From G965267185 sp965267185 (GTDB taxonomy: Bacteria > Pseudomonadota > Alphaproteobacteria > UBA6615), in NCBI GenBank assembly GCA_965267185.1, contig OZ253937.1, positions 868,001 through 932,000 on the forward strand: a stretch of 64,000 nt of DNA, given 5' to 3'. The position numbers were made by a program, and so were the translations under genes. The notes under the pieces were generated by a model, which ran no database searches, was not told the origin of the DNA, and was given only the letters and a program-made list of their open reading frames with translations. Shown piece after piece: positions 15,640 through 23,953 of the stretch (within the stretch, counting starts at the first letter, position 1; each line of letters starts with the position of its first letter).

Positions 15640-17379
15640 ATGGACGGCAACGGATCCGCCGGCGGCAAGTGGGATAAATCGAAACTGCCGAGCCGGCACG
15701 TTTCGGTGGGCAATACCAGCGCACCTCACCGGGCATTTTATTACGCCATGGGGATGACGGAAGACGAGATTCGCCAGCCGTTTGTGGGTGTCGTGACCAC
15801 TTGGAACGAAGCCGCGCCGTGCAATATCGCGCTGTCGCGTCAGGCTCAGGCCGCCAAACGCGGGGTTATGGAGGCCGGCGCCACGCCGCGCGAGTTCACC
15901 ACCATCACTGTCACCGACGGCATCGCCATGGGGCATGACGGCATGCGCTCCTCGTTGGTGAGCCGCGAGGTGATCGCCGATTCCACCGAGCTTACGGTGC
16001 GCGGCCATTCCTACGACGCCATCGTCGGCCTCGCCGGTTGCGATAAGTCGCTCCCGGGCCTGATGATGGCGATGGTGCGTCTCGACGTGCCGTCGGTGTT
16101 TATGTATGGCGGCTCGATCCTGCCCGGTAAGTTCAAGGGCAAAGACGTCACCATCATCGACGTGTTCGAAGGCGTCGGCGCCAACGCCGCCGGCACCATG
16201 TCTGATGAGGATCTGCACGAGTTGGAATGTGCGGCGTGTCCGTCGGCGGGTGCGTGCGGCGGCCAATTCACCGCCAACACCATGGCCTGCGTGTCGGAAG
16301 CCATCGGTTTGGCGCTGCCCGGCTCGGCCGGCGCGCCGGCGATCTATGAATCGCGCGACGACTACGCCGTGGCGAGCGGCAAGGCGGTCGTCGAGCTGAT
16401 CCGTCAGCAAATCCGGCCGCGCGATATCGTCACCCGCAAGTCGCTGGAGAACGCCGCGGCCATCGTCGCCGCGACGGGCGGGTCCACCAATGCGGGCCTG
16501 CATCTGCCGGCCATCGCCAGCGAGGCGGGCATCGATTTCGACCTGATGGATGTGTGCGAGATCTTCCGCCGCACGCCTTATATCGCCGACTTGAAGCCCG
16601 GCGGGCGTTACGTCGCCAAGGACCTTTTTGAGGTTGGCGGCGTCGGTATCGTCATCCAGCAGCTGCTCGAAGGCGGCTATCTGCACGGCGACTGCATTAC
16701 CGTGACCGGTAAAACCTTGGCCGAGAACTATGCAGACGTGGAGTTCCCGACAGATCAGGACGTGGTGCGGCCGATTACCAACCCGTTGAGCGAAACCGGC
16801 GGCGTCGTCGGCTTGCAAGGCAATCTCGCTCCCCAGGGCGCCATCGTGAAGATTGCCGGCCTGTCCAGCATCAAGTTCCGCGGGCCCGCGCGCGTGTTCG
16901 AGCAGGAAGAGGATTGCCTGCAGGCCGTGCTCGACCGCAAGTATGAGGAAGGTGACGTTCTGGTGATCCGCAACGAAGGCCCGAAAGGCGGGCCCGGCAT
17001 GCGCGAGATGCTGTCGACCACCGGCGCGCTCTACGGCCAGGACATGGGCGAGAAGGTGGCGCTGATCACCGACGGGCGTTTCTCCGGCGGCACGCGCGGC
17101 TTCTGTATTGGCCATGTCGGCCCCGAAGCCGCCGCCGGCGGGCCTATTGGGCTGCTGAAGGACGGCGATATGATCGTCATCGACGCCGAGGCGGGCACGA
17201 TCGATGTGGAGCTCTCCGATGAGGAGCTCGCGGCGCGCCGCAAGAACTGGAAGCCCCACGCCAACAACTACCAGGCGGGTACCTTGTGGAAATACGCTCA
17301 GACCGTGGGCGACGCGCGCTATGGCGCCGTGACCCACCCCGGCGCCAAAGCGGAGACCCACGTCTACGCGGAGTTGTAG
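15640..17379 (+). CDS. ilvD: Dihydroxy-acid dehydratase
   Basis: 579 residues, of IlvD/Edd family length. It dehydrates 2,3-dihydroxy-isovalerate and -methylvalerate in valine, leucine and isoleucine synthesis. The family N-terminus (YYAMGMTEDEIRQPFVGVV), the cluster ligands in EAAPCNIALS, VGLAGCDKSLPG and SAGACGGQFTANTMAC, and the C-terminal ITDGRFSGGTRGFCIGHVGPEAA motif are all present. AGGAG precedes the ATG. A sugar-acid dehydratase of the same superfamily is an alternative, but the three-Cys pattern and terminal motifs fit IlvD. No other ilv gene is nearby. Confidence 0.92.
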   Translation: MDGNGSAGGKWDKSKLPSRHVSVGNTSAPHRAFYYAMGMTEDEIRQPFVGVVTTWNEAAPCNIALSRQAQAAKRGVMEAGATPREFTTITVTDGIAMGHDGMRSSLVSREVIADSTELTVRGHSYDAIVGLAGCDKSLPGLMMAMVRLDVPSVFMYGGSILPGKFKGKDVTIIDVFEGVGANAAGTMSDEDLHELECAACPSAGACGGQFTANTMACVSEAIGLALPGSAGAPAIYESRDDYAVASGKAVVELIRQQIRPRDIVTRKSLENAAAIVAATGGSTNAGLHLPAIASEAGIDFDLMDVCEIFRRTPYIADLKPGGRYVAKDLFEVGGVGIVIQQLLEGGYLHGDCITVTGKTLAENYADVEFPTDQDVVRPITNPLSETGGVVGLQGNLAPQGAIVKIAGLSSIKFRGPARVFEQEEDCLQAVLDRKYEEGDVLVIRNEGPKGGPGMREMLSTTGALYGQDMGEKVALITDGRFSGGTRGFCIGHVGPEAAAGGPIGLLKDGDMIVIDAEAGTIDVELSDEELAARRKNWKPHANNYQAGTLWKYAQTVGDARYGAVTHPGAKAETHVYAEL

Positions 17380-17417
17380 TATAGTAGGCTGTATCGTCAC
17401 CGACCCAGGAGGATTGC

Positions 17418-17852
17418 ATGCTGCGTCGTCTCATCGATGGTGTGTTGCTGGCCATTCTGGTCTGGTTTTTGATTTCACGGCTCGACGCCGGCGAAGCGCT
17501 GCTCGGGCTCGCACTGGCCGCGATATTCGTCTTCACCGGCTGGCGTATTTACCGGCTGTGGCAGAAGTACAAGCACTTGCTGGCCGAGCTGGAACTGGCG
17601 CGGGAGCAACAGCTATCGGACGATCCGGTGGAGCAACAGCGTGCCGAGCGTGTCTTGCGCTCGCGCCGCATGATCCAAGCCGCTGAAATGAGCCTGATGA
17701 GTGGGTTTGTGCTCGGCGCGGCAGCCAGCCCTGCCCAGGAGATGTTCGGTGGAGATCCGGCTGGCAACGCCGATGGTTTCGGCAGCGACAGCGATGGCGG
17801 CGGTTACGCCGGTGGTGATTTCGGCGGCGGCGGCTTCGACGGCGGGATGTAG
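17418..17852 (+). CDS. Small membrane protein with Gly-rich tail
   Basis: 144 residues after a strong GGAGG Shine-Dalgarno. Two membrane helices (about 6-22 and 30-47) are followed by a charged helix (KHLLAELELAREQQL to ERVLRSRRMIQAAEM). The C-terminus is a Gly/Asp/Phe-rich tail (GGDFGGGGFDGGM) like those of low-complexity TPM-domain or YgcG-type membrane proteins, though no such domain is present. No function is recognised. It is 38 bp after ilvD and possibly cotranscribed. Confidence 0.65.
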   Translation: MLRRLIDGVLLAILVWFLISRLDAGEALLGLALAAIFVFTGWRIYRLWQKYKHLLAELELAREQQLSDDPVEQQRAERVLRSRRMIQAAEMSLMSGFVLGAAASPAQEMFGGDPAGNADGFGSDSDGGGYAGGDFGGGGFDGGM

Positions 17853-17879
17853 CCGCTATCTAGCGCTTAAGCATTAGGC

Positions 17880-18001
17880 CCCTCTCCCATGGGGAGAGGG
17901 GTTGGGGTGAGGGGGTAAGATATTCTTGTGTTTCCTTGGCGAAAGCGTAAACCCTCACCCGGCTCGCTATCGCTCGCCACCCTCTCCCTCAGGGAGAGGG
18001 A
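17880..18001. repeat. Intergenic repeat with CCTCTCCC/GGGAGAGG arms, copy 1
   Basis: It begins CCCCTCTCCCATGGGGAGAG and ends CACCCTCTCCCTCAGGGAGA, with CCTCACCCGGCTCGCTATCG in the second half. Each end is itself a hairpin. A longer relative lies at 19331-19512. It resembles REP/RUP-type intergenic repeats of alphaproteobacteria. No gene is present. Confidence 0.8.
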
Positions 18002-18017
18002 TTAACGACAAGCCCAA

Positions 18018-18104
18018 CTACTCAAGCTCACACCACACGGGCGTGTGGTCCGGGGGGTTCTGCTTGCCGCGCGGGCCCTTGTCGATGTCGCAGGTGAGCC
18101 AGTC
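18018..18104 (-). pseudogene. Duplicated 3' end of xthA
   Basis: 18027-18104 matches the last coding part of xthA (18481-18561) with five mismatches and one in-frame 3-nt gap. Translated, it reads LTCDIDKGPRGKQNPPDHTP then VWCELE and a stop, against CDIDKGPRGKQKPSDHTPVW then CELDG in xthA. Only the last 26 or so codons are present, so it is a gene fragment. The two copies flank a small membrane-protein gene, as if a short element had entered the xthA 3' end and rebuilt it. Confidence 0.8.
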
Positions 18105-18112
18105 AACCGCGC

Positions 18113-18457
18113 TTATCCTAACGAAAACCGGCCGATGGTGGCAGCGAATGCGATTAGGATGAACCAAGGACTTAACATCGCGACGCCGATGAGATTGATG
18201 ACCCATACACCTCTAGGACGAGTGGGGTCATCTTTGCTAAAGCCGCATCTTAGGGTCGGGAAATACGTGAGAGCCATGACGGGCCAACTAGCAGCGGCGC
18301 TTAGATAGCTCGCTATAATTAGCGCACGATTGCCCTCTGTTGGCTGAAGAAACTCGGCAGCCAGGGCTGCGATAAACAATAAGTAACCGATCAAATGGAT
18401 GCGGTAGGAAGTTCGATAGCCTAAATTTCCCCGCACGAGCTCTACGATTCGCGACAC
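18113..18457 (-). CDS. Small hydrophobic membrane protein between xthA repeats
   Basis: 114 residues from a GTG, with three to four hydrophobic segments (IHLIGYLLFIAALAAEF, LIIASYLSAAASWPVMAL, VWVINLIGVAMLSPWFILIA). No family is recognised and there is no obvious Shine-Dalgarno. It starts 12 bp after the xthA stop codon and ends 9 bp before the xthA fragment, so it fills the duplicated interval almost exactly. The composition is slightly AT-richer than its neighbours. It may be transcribed from xthA. Confidence 0.5.
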   Translation of the reverse strand: MSRIVELVRGNLGYRTSYRIHLIGYLLFIAALAAEFLQPTEGNRALIIASYLSAAASWPVMALTYFPTLRCGFSKDDPTRPRGVWVINLIGVAMLSPWFILIAFAATIGRFSLG

Positions 18458-18468
18458 CGTTGACTGCT

Positions 18469-19254
18469 CTAGCCGTCCAACTCACACCACACAGGTGTGT
18501 GGTCCGAGGGTTTCTGCTTGCCGCGCGGGCCCTTGTCGATGTCGCAGGCGGTGAGCCGGTCGGCGGCTTGCGGCGACAGCAGCAAATGGTCGATGCGGAT
18601 ACCGTTATCCTTCTGCCAGGCGCCGCGCTGGTAATCCCAGAACGAATAGACATGGCTTTCGGTGTGCAGTGTGCGCCAGGCTTCGGTGTAGCCGAGATTG
18701 AGGATGGTGCGGAAGCGCGCCCGCGATTCCGGCCGTGCCAGCGCGTCGTTGGCCCAGGCCGCCGGGTCGTAGCAGTCCTCGTCAGCGGGGATGACGTTGT
18801 AGTCGCCGCCAAGTACGACAGGTTCTTCGCTCTCTAATAGACCGGCAGCGTGATCGGCCAGGCGGTCCATCCAGCCCAGCTTGTAGGTGAATTTATCGGT
18901 GTCGACCGGGTTGCCGTTGGGCAGATAGATCGAGGCGACGCGCACGCCCGAGGTGTCGCCGGCGTCGACCCAGGCTTCCACATAGCGCGCCTGGTCGTCC
19001 GACTTATCGCCAGGTAAACCGGTTGTCACGTCTTCCAGCGGAAACTTGGAGAGGATGGCAACGCCGTTATAGGTCTTCTGGCCGTGGACCGCGCAGTTGT
19101 AGCCGAGTTCTTCGATTTCCAGCGCCGGGAAATTCTCGTCGGTGACCTTGAGCTCTTGCAGCAGCACCACATCGGGCTGCGCTTCCTTGAACCAGTCGAG
19201 AGCGTGGGTCAGGTGCGCCTTGATCGAGTTAACGTTCCAAGTGGCGATCTTCAC
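18469..19254 (-). CDS. xthA: Exodeoxyribonuclease III
   Basis: 261 residues from a GTG (VKIATWNVNSIKAHL). AP endonuclease/exonuclease III family motifs are in order: ATWNVNSIKAHL (metal-binding Asn), LLQELKVTDENFP (catalytic Glu), YLPNGNPVDTDKF, VVLGGDYNVIPADEDCYDP (Asp-Asn pair), RIDHLLLSP and the SDHTPVWCEL end (catalytic His). It cleaves abasic sites and 3' blocks in base excision repair. The last 81 nt are duplicated at 18027-18104, so the present 3' end may be a replacement. Confidence 0.95.
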   Translation of the reverse strand: MKIATWNVNSIKAHLTHALDWFKEAQPDVVLLQELKVTDENFPALEIEELGYNCAVHGQKTYNGVAILSKFPLEDVTTGLPGDKSDDQARYVEAWVDAGDTSGVRVASIYLPNGNPVDTDKFTYKLGWMDRLADHAAGLLESEEPVVLGGDYNVIPADEDCYDPAAWANDALARPESRARFRTILNLGYTEAWRTLHTESHVYSFWDYQRGAWQKDNGIRIDHLLLSPQAADRLTACDIDKGPRGKQKPSDHTPVWCELDG

Positions 19255-19330
19255 GAGAGAGACAAAGCCTTGTGCTTGGGCGAGAGGCGAATATTAGTGC
19301 CTCGTGCTTTGCTTGTCGAAGGATGCAAAA

Positions 19331-19512
19331 GCCCCTCTCCCATGGGGAGAGAGGTTGGGGCTGTTGAGCGAACCGTGGCGCAAAAGCGCCGCGAAAGTCG
19401 TTCAACAGAAAAAAATCTGCGGTCCGACTTGCGTCGTGCTTTTGCACGACGGTTCGACCCGCAGCCTCACCCGGCTCGCTATCACTCGCCACCCTCTCCC
19501 TCAGGGAGAGGG
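19331..19512. repeat. Intergenic repeat with CCTCTCCC/GGGAGAGG arms, copy 2
   Basis: The ends match 17880-18001 (CCCCTCTCCCATGGGGAGAG at the left; CCTCACCCGGCTCGCTATCA and CACCCTCTCCCTCAGGGAGA at the right). Copy 2 carries about 60 bp of extra middle, including CGCGGCG/CGTGCTTTTGCACG hairpins. The 296-bp gap between xthA and erpA contains only this. Confidence 0.8.
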
Positions 19513-19550
19513 TTCAGATTGCCATTCCGTAGAGCAAAGCCTCGAAGGGC

Positions 19551-19934
19551 CTAAACCGAAAAGCTCGCGCCGCAGCCACACTGGGCGGTGGCGTTCGGGT
19601 TGGTGAGCTGGAACGAGGCGCCGCCGAGGCTCTCCACCCAATCGAGCCGGCTGCCGCCGATCAGGTCGAGCGAGGCGTCGTCGGAGACCACGGTAATGCC
19701 ACCCGCCTCGATGAGCCGGTCGTCGTCGCCCACCTGGTCGTCGAAGGTGAAGCCGTAGGTAAAGCCCGAGCAGCCGCCGCCATTGACGTAGACCCGCAGC
19801 ATCATGCCGGCCTCGCCGCCCGGGTCTTCATCGGCCAGCAGCTCGGTCACCCGGGCGACCGCGCTGTCGGTCAGCGTGATCGTCCGCGGGAGCGGCTCAT
19901 CGGTCGTCGGGGTCTCGGTCACGGTTTCGGTCAT
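19551..19934 (-). CDS. erpA: HesB/IscA-family iron-sulfur carrier (ErpA-like)
   Basis: 127 residues. After an acidic 18-residue leader comes an A-type carrier domain: ITLTDSAVARVTELL, MMLRVYVNGGGCSGFTYGF (first Cys) and the terminal QCGCGASFSV (the CGC pair). It receives [Fe-S] clusters and hands them to apo-enzymes in the cytoplasm. ErpA is preferred over IscA because it is not beside isc/suf genes and lies next to dgt, an order common in alphaproteobacteria. It is divergent from dgt across 113 bp with no clear operator. Confidence 0.85.
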   Translation of the reverse strand: MTETVTETPTTDEPLPRTITLTDSAVARVTELLADEDPGGEAGMMLRVYVNGGGCSGFTYGFTFDDQVGDDDRLIEAGGITVVSDDASLDLIGGSRLDWVESLGGASFQLTNPNATAQCGCGASFSV

Positions 19935-20047
19935 CGCGCCAGTTTATTGCACTTAGCTCAGGAATCCAGGCCTACAGCTATGTAAGAATATGGGGGTGTT
20001 TGTCAATTTTCCGTTGCAATAGGGTGGCGCGGGCGTACTTTGCCGCC

Positions 20048-21274
20048 ATGCCCGCGAGCCCCGCGCCGAGTCGCCCGATTCCCGCAGCCACCGCCGACTA
20101 CGGCCCGGTGCTGGCGCCCTATGCCTGCGATCCACGCCACAGCCGGGGCCGTTTGCACAAAGAGCCCGAAAGCAGCTACCGCAGCGCCTTTCAGCGCGAC
20201 CGCGACCGGGTGATTCATTGCGGGGCCTTTCGGCGGCTAAAACATAAAACCCAAGTCTTCGTTTACCATGAGGGCGATTATTACCGCACGCGGCTGACCC
20301 ATTCGCTCGAGGTAGCGCAGATCGCCCGTTCCGTCAGCCGCGCGCTGGGCCTCAACGAAGACCTGGCGGAAGCGCTGGCCCTGGCGCATGATTTCGGCCA
20401 CACGCCGTTCGGTCATGCCGGCGAAGACGCGCTCGATGCGGCGATGGCGCCCTATGGCGGCTTCGACCACAACGCCCAAACCCTGCGCCTGGTGACCAAG
20501 CTGGAGCGGCGTTACCCCACCTTCGACGGGCTCAATCTCTCCTGGGAAACCTTGGAAGGGCTGGTCAAGCACAACGGGCCGCTCACTGGCCCGCGCGCCG
20601 CGTCCGATCTGCCGTTACCCGTGGCGATTGCAGAATATGTCGCCGGCCACGACCTGGCGCTCGACAGCTACGCCTCGGCAGAGGCGCAGGTGGCCGCGCT
20701 GGCCGACGATATTGCCTACAACAGCCACGATGTCGACGACGGCCTGCGGGCTGGTCTGTTCGATATAGACGATCTCACCGACTTGCCGCTGGTGGGCGCG
20801 GCATTTGGCGAGATAAGCGAACGCTATGGCGCGATCGACCGGCAGCGCCATATCCACGCGGCGGTCAGCCAGATGATCGGCGCGATGGTGGAAGACTTGT
20901 TGGCCGAGACGCGGCAACGGCTGCACCAAAGCGGCGCCGGGTCGGCCGACGACATCCGCGCTCTCGACGGGCCGGTGGTCGCGTTCTCCGAAGAACTCGC
21001 CGCCGCCGACCGGGCGGTAAAGGCCTTCCTGCGCGAGAACATGTACCGCCACCACCGGGTCAACCGCATGACGTCGAAGGCGCGCCGGGTGGTCAGCGAG
21101 ATGTTCGATCTGCTGCTGGCCGAGCCGGAACTGCTGCCGTCGGAGTGGCGTGGCGCAGCGGAAGACAAGAACGAGGCGGGACGGGCGCGGATGATCGCCG
21201 ATTACATCGCCGGCATGACCGACCGCTACGCCCTGGAAGTGCATCGAAAACTCTTTGATCCGGACGCGCTTTAA
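20048..21274 (+). CDS. dgt: Deoxyguanosinetriphosphate triphosphohydrolase-like HD protein
   Basis: 408 residues from the ATG at 20048. The N-terminus ESSYRSAFQRDRDRVIHCGA then FRRLKHKTQVF and the HD-domain metal motif (RTRLTHSLEVAQIARS; ALAHDFGHTPFGHAGEDAL) define the dGTPase-like family. The later ADDIAYNSHDVDDGL completes the metal site. It removes the triphosphate from dNTPs, so it affects nucleotide pools. Its TAA overlaps the argS ATG (TAATG), implying translational coupling and the first position of a long operon. Confidence 0.95.
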   Translation: MPASPAPSRPIPAATADYGPVLAPYACDPRHSRGRLHKEPESSYRSAFQRDRDRVIHCGAFRRLKHKTQVFVYHEGDYYRTRLTHSLEVAQIARSVSRALGLNEDLAEALALAHDFGHTPFGHAGEDALDAAMAPYGGFDHNAQTLRLVTKLERRYPTFDGLNLSWETLEGLVKHNGPLTGPRAASDLPLPVAIAEYVAGHDLALDSYASAEAQVAALADDIAYNSHDVDDGLRAGLFDIDDLTDLPLVGAAFGEISERYGAIDRQRHIHAAVSQMIGAMVEDLLAETRQRLHQSGAGSADDIRALDGPVVAFSEELAAADRAVKAFLRENMYRHHRVNRMTSKARRVVSEMFDLLLAEPELLPSEWRGAAEDKNEAGRARMIADYIAGMTDRYALEVHRKLFDPDAL

Positions 21275-23031
21275 TGAATGTTTTCAAGGATTTTAGTGAC
21301 GTTATTCAGGTAGAAATAAAGGCGCTGCAAGACGCCGGCAAATTGCCCGCCGACCTCGACTCGTCACGGGTGGCGGTCGATCCGCCGCGCGATCCCGCCC
21401 ATGGCGATCTCGCCAGCAATGCGGCGATGATGCTGGCCAAGCCGGCGGGGATGAAACCGCGCGATTTGGCCGAACTGCTCGCCGAACGGATGGAAGCGCA
21501 TCGCCAGATCGTTTCGGCTGAGATCGCCGGCCCCGGTTTCATCAATCTGCGCCTGCACGAAGACTATTGGCGTAGTCATCTGCGCGACGTGTTGACGGCG
21601 GGCGGGGCCTACGGCGATTCCGATATGGGCGGCGGCGAGCCGGTGAACGTAGAGTACGTTTCCGCTAATCCGACCGGACCGCTCCATGTGGGCCATGCGC
21701 GGGGCGCCGTGTTCGGCGACGTGCTGGCGGCGCTGCTCGACAAGGCGGGATATGCGGTCACCCGCGAGTATTACATCAACGATGCCGGCGCTCAGGTCGA
21801 CGCGCTGGCCCGTTCGGCCCATTGGCGCTACTGCGAGGCGCTGGGCGACGACAAGGGCGAAATGCCCGACGGGCTCTATCCCGGCGACTATCTGGTCCCG
21901 GTCGGCAAGACGCTCGCCGAGCGCGATGGCGATAAATGGCGCGCCGTAGACGAGAGCGACTGGCTACCGGCGTTCCGCCAGTTCGCCGTCGACGCGATGA
22001 TGGCGCAGATCCGTGAAGACCTGGCGGCGCTCGGCATCGAGCAGGCGGTGTTCTCTTCGGAGCGCGCCCTGGTCGAGGCCGGCATGGTCGACGCGGTGAT
22101 CGAAACCCTGGAGAGCAAAGAGCTAATCTATGTCGGCGTGCTGGAACCGCCCAAGGGTAAGAAGCCCGACGACTGGGAGGAACGGCCGCAGACTTTGTTC
22201 CGGGCGAGCGACTTCGGCGACGACAGCGACCGGCCGCTTAAAAAATCCGACGGCTCGTGGACCTACTTCGCCAGCGACCTGGCCTACCATCTCGACAAGT
22301 ACCGCCGCGGTTTCAAAACCCTGATCAACGTTTGGGGCGCCGATCATGGCGGCTACGTCAAGCGGGTCGCCGCCGGGGTCGAGGCGCTCACCGGCGGTGA
22401 AGCAGAACTCGATGTGAAGCTGTGCCAGCTGGTGCGTCTGCTCGAAGACGGCGAGCCCGCCAAGATGTCGAAACGCGCCGGCACCTTCGTCACGCTCGCC
22501 GAACTGGTCGACGCGGTGGGCCGCGATGTGGTGCGTTTCATCATGCTCACGCGCAAGAACGACGCGCAGCTCGATTTCGATCTGGTGAAGGTGCGGGAGC
22601 AAAGCCGCGACAACCCGGTGTTCTATGTGCAGTACGCCCACGCGCGCAGTCACTCGGTCGCCCGCATGGCCCAAGAGGCGTTTCCCGACGGCGATTTCAC
22701 GGTGGAGGGGGTGAGCGGGGCCGACCTGTCTCGCTTGACCGACTCGGATGAACTTGCGTTGATCAAAACGATTGCTGCATGGCCCCGCACCGTAGAAGGG
22801 GCGGCGGAAGCCCATGAGCCGCATCGCCTGGCTTTTTATCTGTACGACCTAGCGGCGGCGTTTCACGCTCTTTGGAGCAAGGCACGCGAGGACACGTCAT
22901 TGCGTTTTGTTGTTGCCGACGATGCCGAGTTAACCCGGGCGCGCATGGCGCTGGTCCTCGGTGTTCGCACGGTGGTGGCGTCGGGATTGCGGGTTATGGG
23001 AGTGCAGCCGGTGGATGAACTGCGGGCATGA
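21274..23031 (+). CDS. argS: Arginine-tRNA ligase
   Basis: 585 residues. The N-terminal additional domain (1-110) is followed by VSANPTGPLHVGHARGAVFG (HVGH form of HIGH) and, near 410, AKMSKRAGTFVTLAEL (KMSKR). The C-terminal DALR anticodon-binding region starts NPVFYVQYAHARSHSVAR. It charges tRNA-Arg. The start codon overlaps the dgt stop and a SPOR gene follows 10 bp later, the usual alphaproteobacterial order. Confidence 0.98.
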   Translation: MNVFKDFSDVIQVEIKALQDAGKLPADLDSSRVAVDPPRDPAHGDLASNAAMMLAKPAGMKPRDLAELLAERMEAHRQIVSAEIAGPGFINLRLHEDYWRSHLRDVLTAGGAYGDSDMGGGEPVNVEYVSANPTGPLHVGHARGAVFGDVLAALLDKAGYAVTREYYINDAGAQVDALARSAHWRYCEALGDDKGEMPDGLYPGDYLVPVGKTLAERDGDKWRAVDESDWLPAFRQFAVDAMMAQIREDLAALGIEQAVFSSERALVEAGMVDAVIETLESKELIYVGVLEPPKGKKPDDWEERPQTLFRASDFGDDSDRPLKKSDGSWTYFASDLAYHLDKYRRGFKTLINVWGADHGGYVKRVAAGVEALTGGEAELDVKLCQLVRLLEDGEPAKMSKRAGTFVTLAELVDAVGRDVVRFIMLTRKNDAQLDFDLVKVREQSRDNPVFYVQYAHARSHSVARMAQEAFPDGDFTVEGVSGADLSRLTDSDELALIKTIAAWPRTVEGAAEAHEPHRLAFYLYDLAAAFHALWSKAREDTSLRFVVADDAELTRARMALVLGVRTVVASGLRVMGVQPVDELRA

Positions 23032-23041
23032 GATAAATCCA

Positions 23042-23953
23042 ATGGCGACTGCAAGACGAGACCCTGGCGAACGTGTCGATCCTGGAACAGCCTATGCCGA
23101 ACCTTTACCCGGCGCACGAAGTTTACTGAAAATCCTTGTGGGCGCGTTCGCCCTGCTCGGTGTCGGTGCCGTGGCGTGGGTCGGCTGGGTGGCCTACGAT
23201 GAAGGCGTTCGCGTCGGCGAGGTTAAATCCGCGCCGATCATCCAGGCCGATGCCGGCGAGATCAAACGCAAGCCCGAGAAACCGGGCGGCCTCAACGTGC
23301 CGCATCAGGACAAGCTGGTGTTTAACCGGCTGGCGCCGGGCGATGCCGATGAGCCGGTCGAGCGGCTGTTACCGCCGCCGGAAGCGCCGATTGCCATACC
23401 GGTCAGCGAAAGTCGCCCGGTTGAAGATAAGTCTGTCGAGACCGTACCGGCACCGGCCGAAACGGAAGTCGCGACGGCTTTAACGCCGAAACTCATCGAA
23501 CCGCCGAAACAAGATCAGCCAAAGCCGGCGGTTGCAACGCCACCACCGCCGCCGCCCGCGCCCCCGGCAGCTCAGGAACCGGCAAAGGTGGAAGCCAAGG
23601 CGCCGCCGCCGGAGCCGAAGTCTGAGCTTGCGGCAAAAACACCGGCGCCACCGCCGGCCGCACCGGCGCCTGCAGAGAAGCCCTCCAAGATCGTGCCTAC
23701 AGATGCCTGGGGCGTTCAGCTGGTTTCCTTGAGCAGCCGAAAGGACGCGGATGCGGTTTGGAGCCGCTTAAAAAAAGCCAACAACGATCTGCTGGGCGAT
23801 CTGTCGTTGCGGGTGCAGACGGTTAAGCTCACCAAGGGAACCTTCTACCGTGTACAAGCGGTGCCGCTGGCCGACCGCGCCGCGGCGGCCTCGTTGTGTG
23901 GCACGTTGAAAACGAGAAAACAGGACTGCTTGGTTGTCGCCCCCGCGCGGTGA
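23042..23953 (+). CDS. SPOR-domain membrane protein
   Basis: 303 residues from the ATG at 23042. A single membrane helix (about 24-45, LLKILVGAFALLGVGAVAWV) leaves a short cytoplasmic end. A long Pro/Ala/Lys-rich linker (about 100-220) leads to a C-terminal SPOR domain (WGVQLVSLSSRKDADAVWSR to the end). SPOR domains bind denuded septal peptidoglycan, so it is likely a division-site envelope protein. The next gene, nagZ, starts inside its last codons. Confidence 0.88.
   Translation: MATARRDPGERVDPGTAYAEPLPGARSLLKILVGAFALLGVGAVAWVGWVAYDEGVRVGEVKSAPIIQADAGEIKRKPEKPGGLNVPHQDKLVFNRLAPGDADEPVERLLPPPEAPIAIPVSESRPVEDKSVETVPAPAETEVATALTPKLIEPPKQDQPKPAVATPPPPPPAPPAAQEPAKVEAKAPPPEPKSELAAKTPAPPPAAPAPAEKPSKIVPTDAWGVQLVSLSSRKDADAVWSRLKKANNDLLGDLSLRVQTVKLTKGTFYRVQAVPLADRAAAASLCGTLKTRKQDCLVVAPAR

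Noticed and set aside
15571..17400. 609-codon open frame antisense to ilvD
   Set aside because: Shadow of ilvD codon bias; composition is Arg/His/Gly-rich with no domain.
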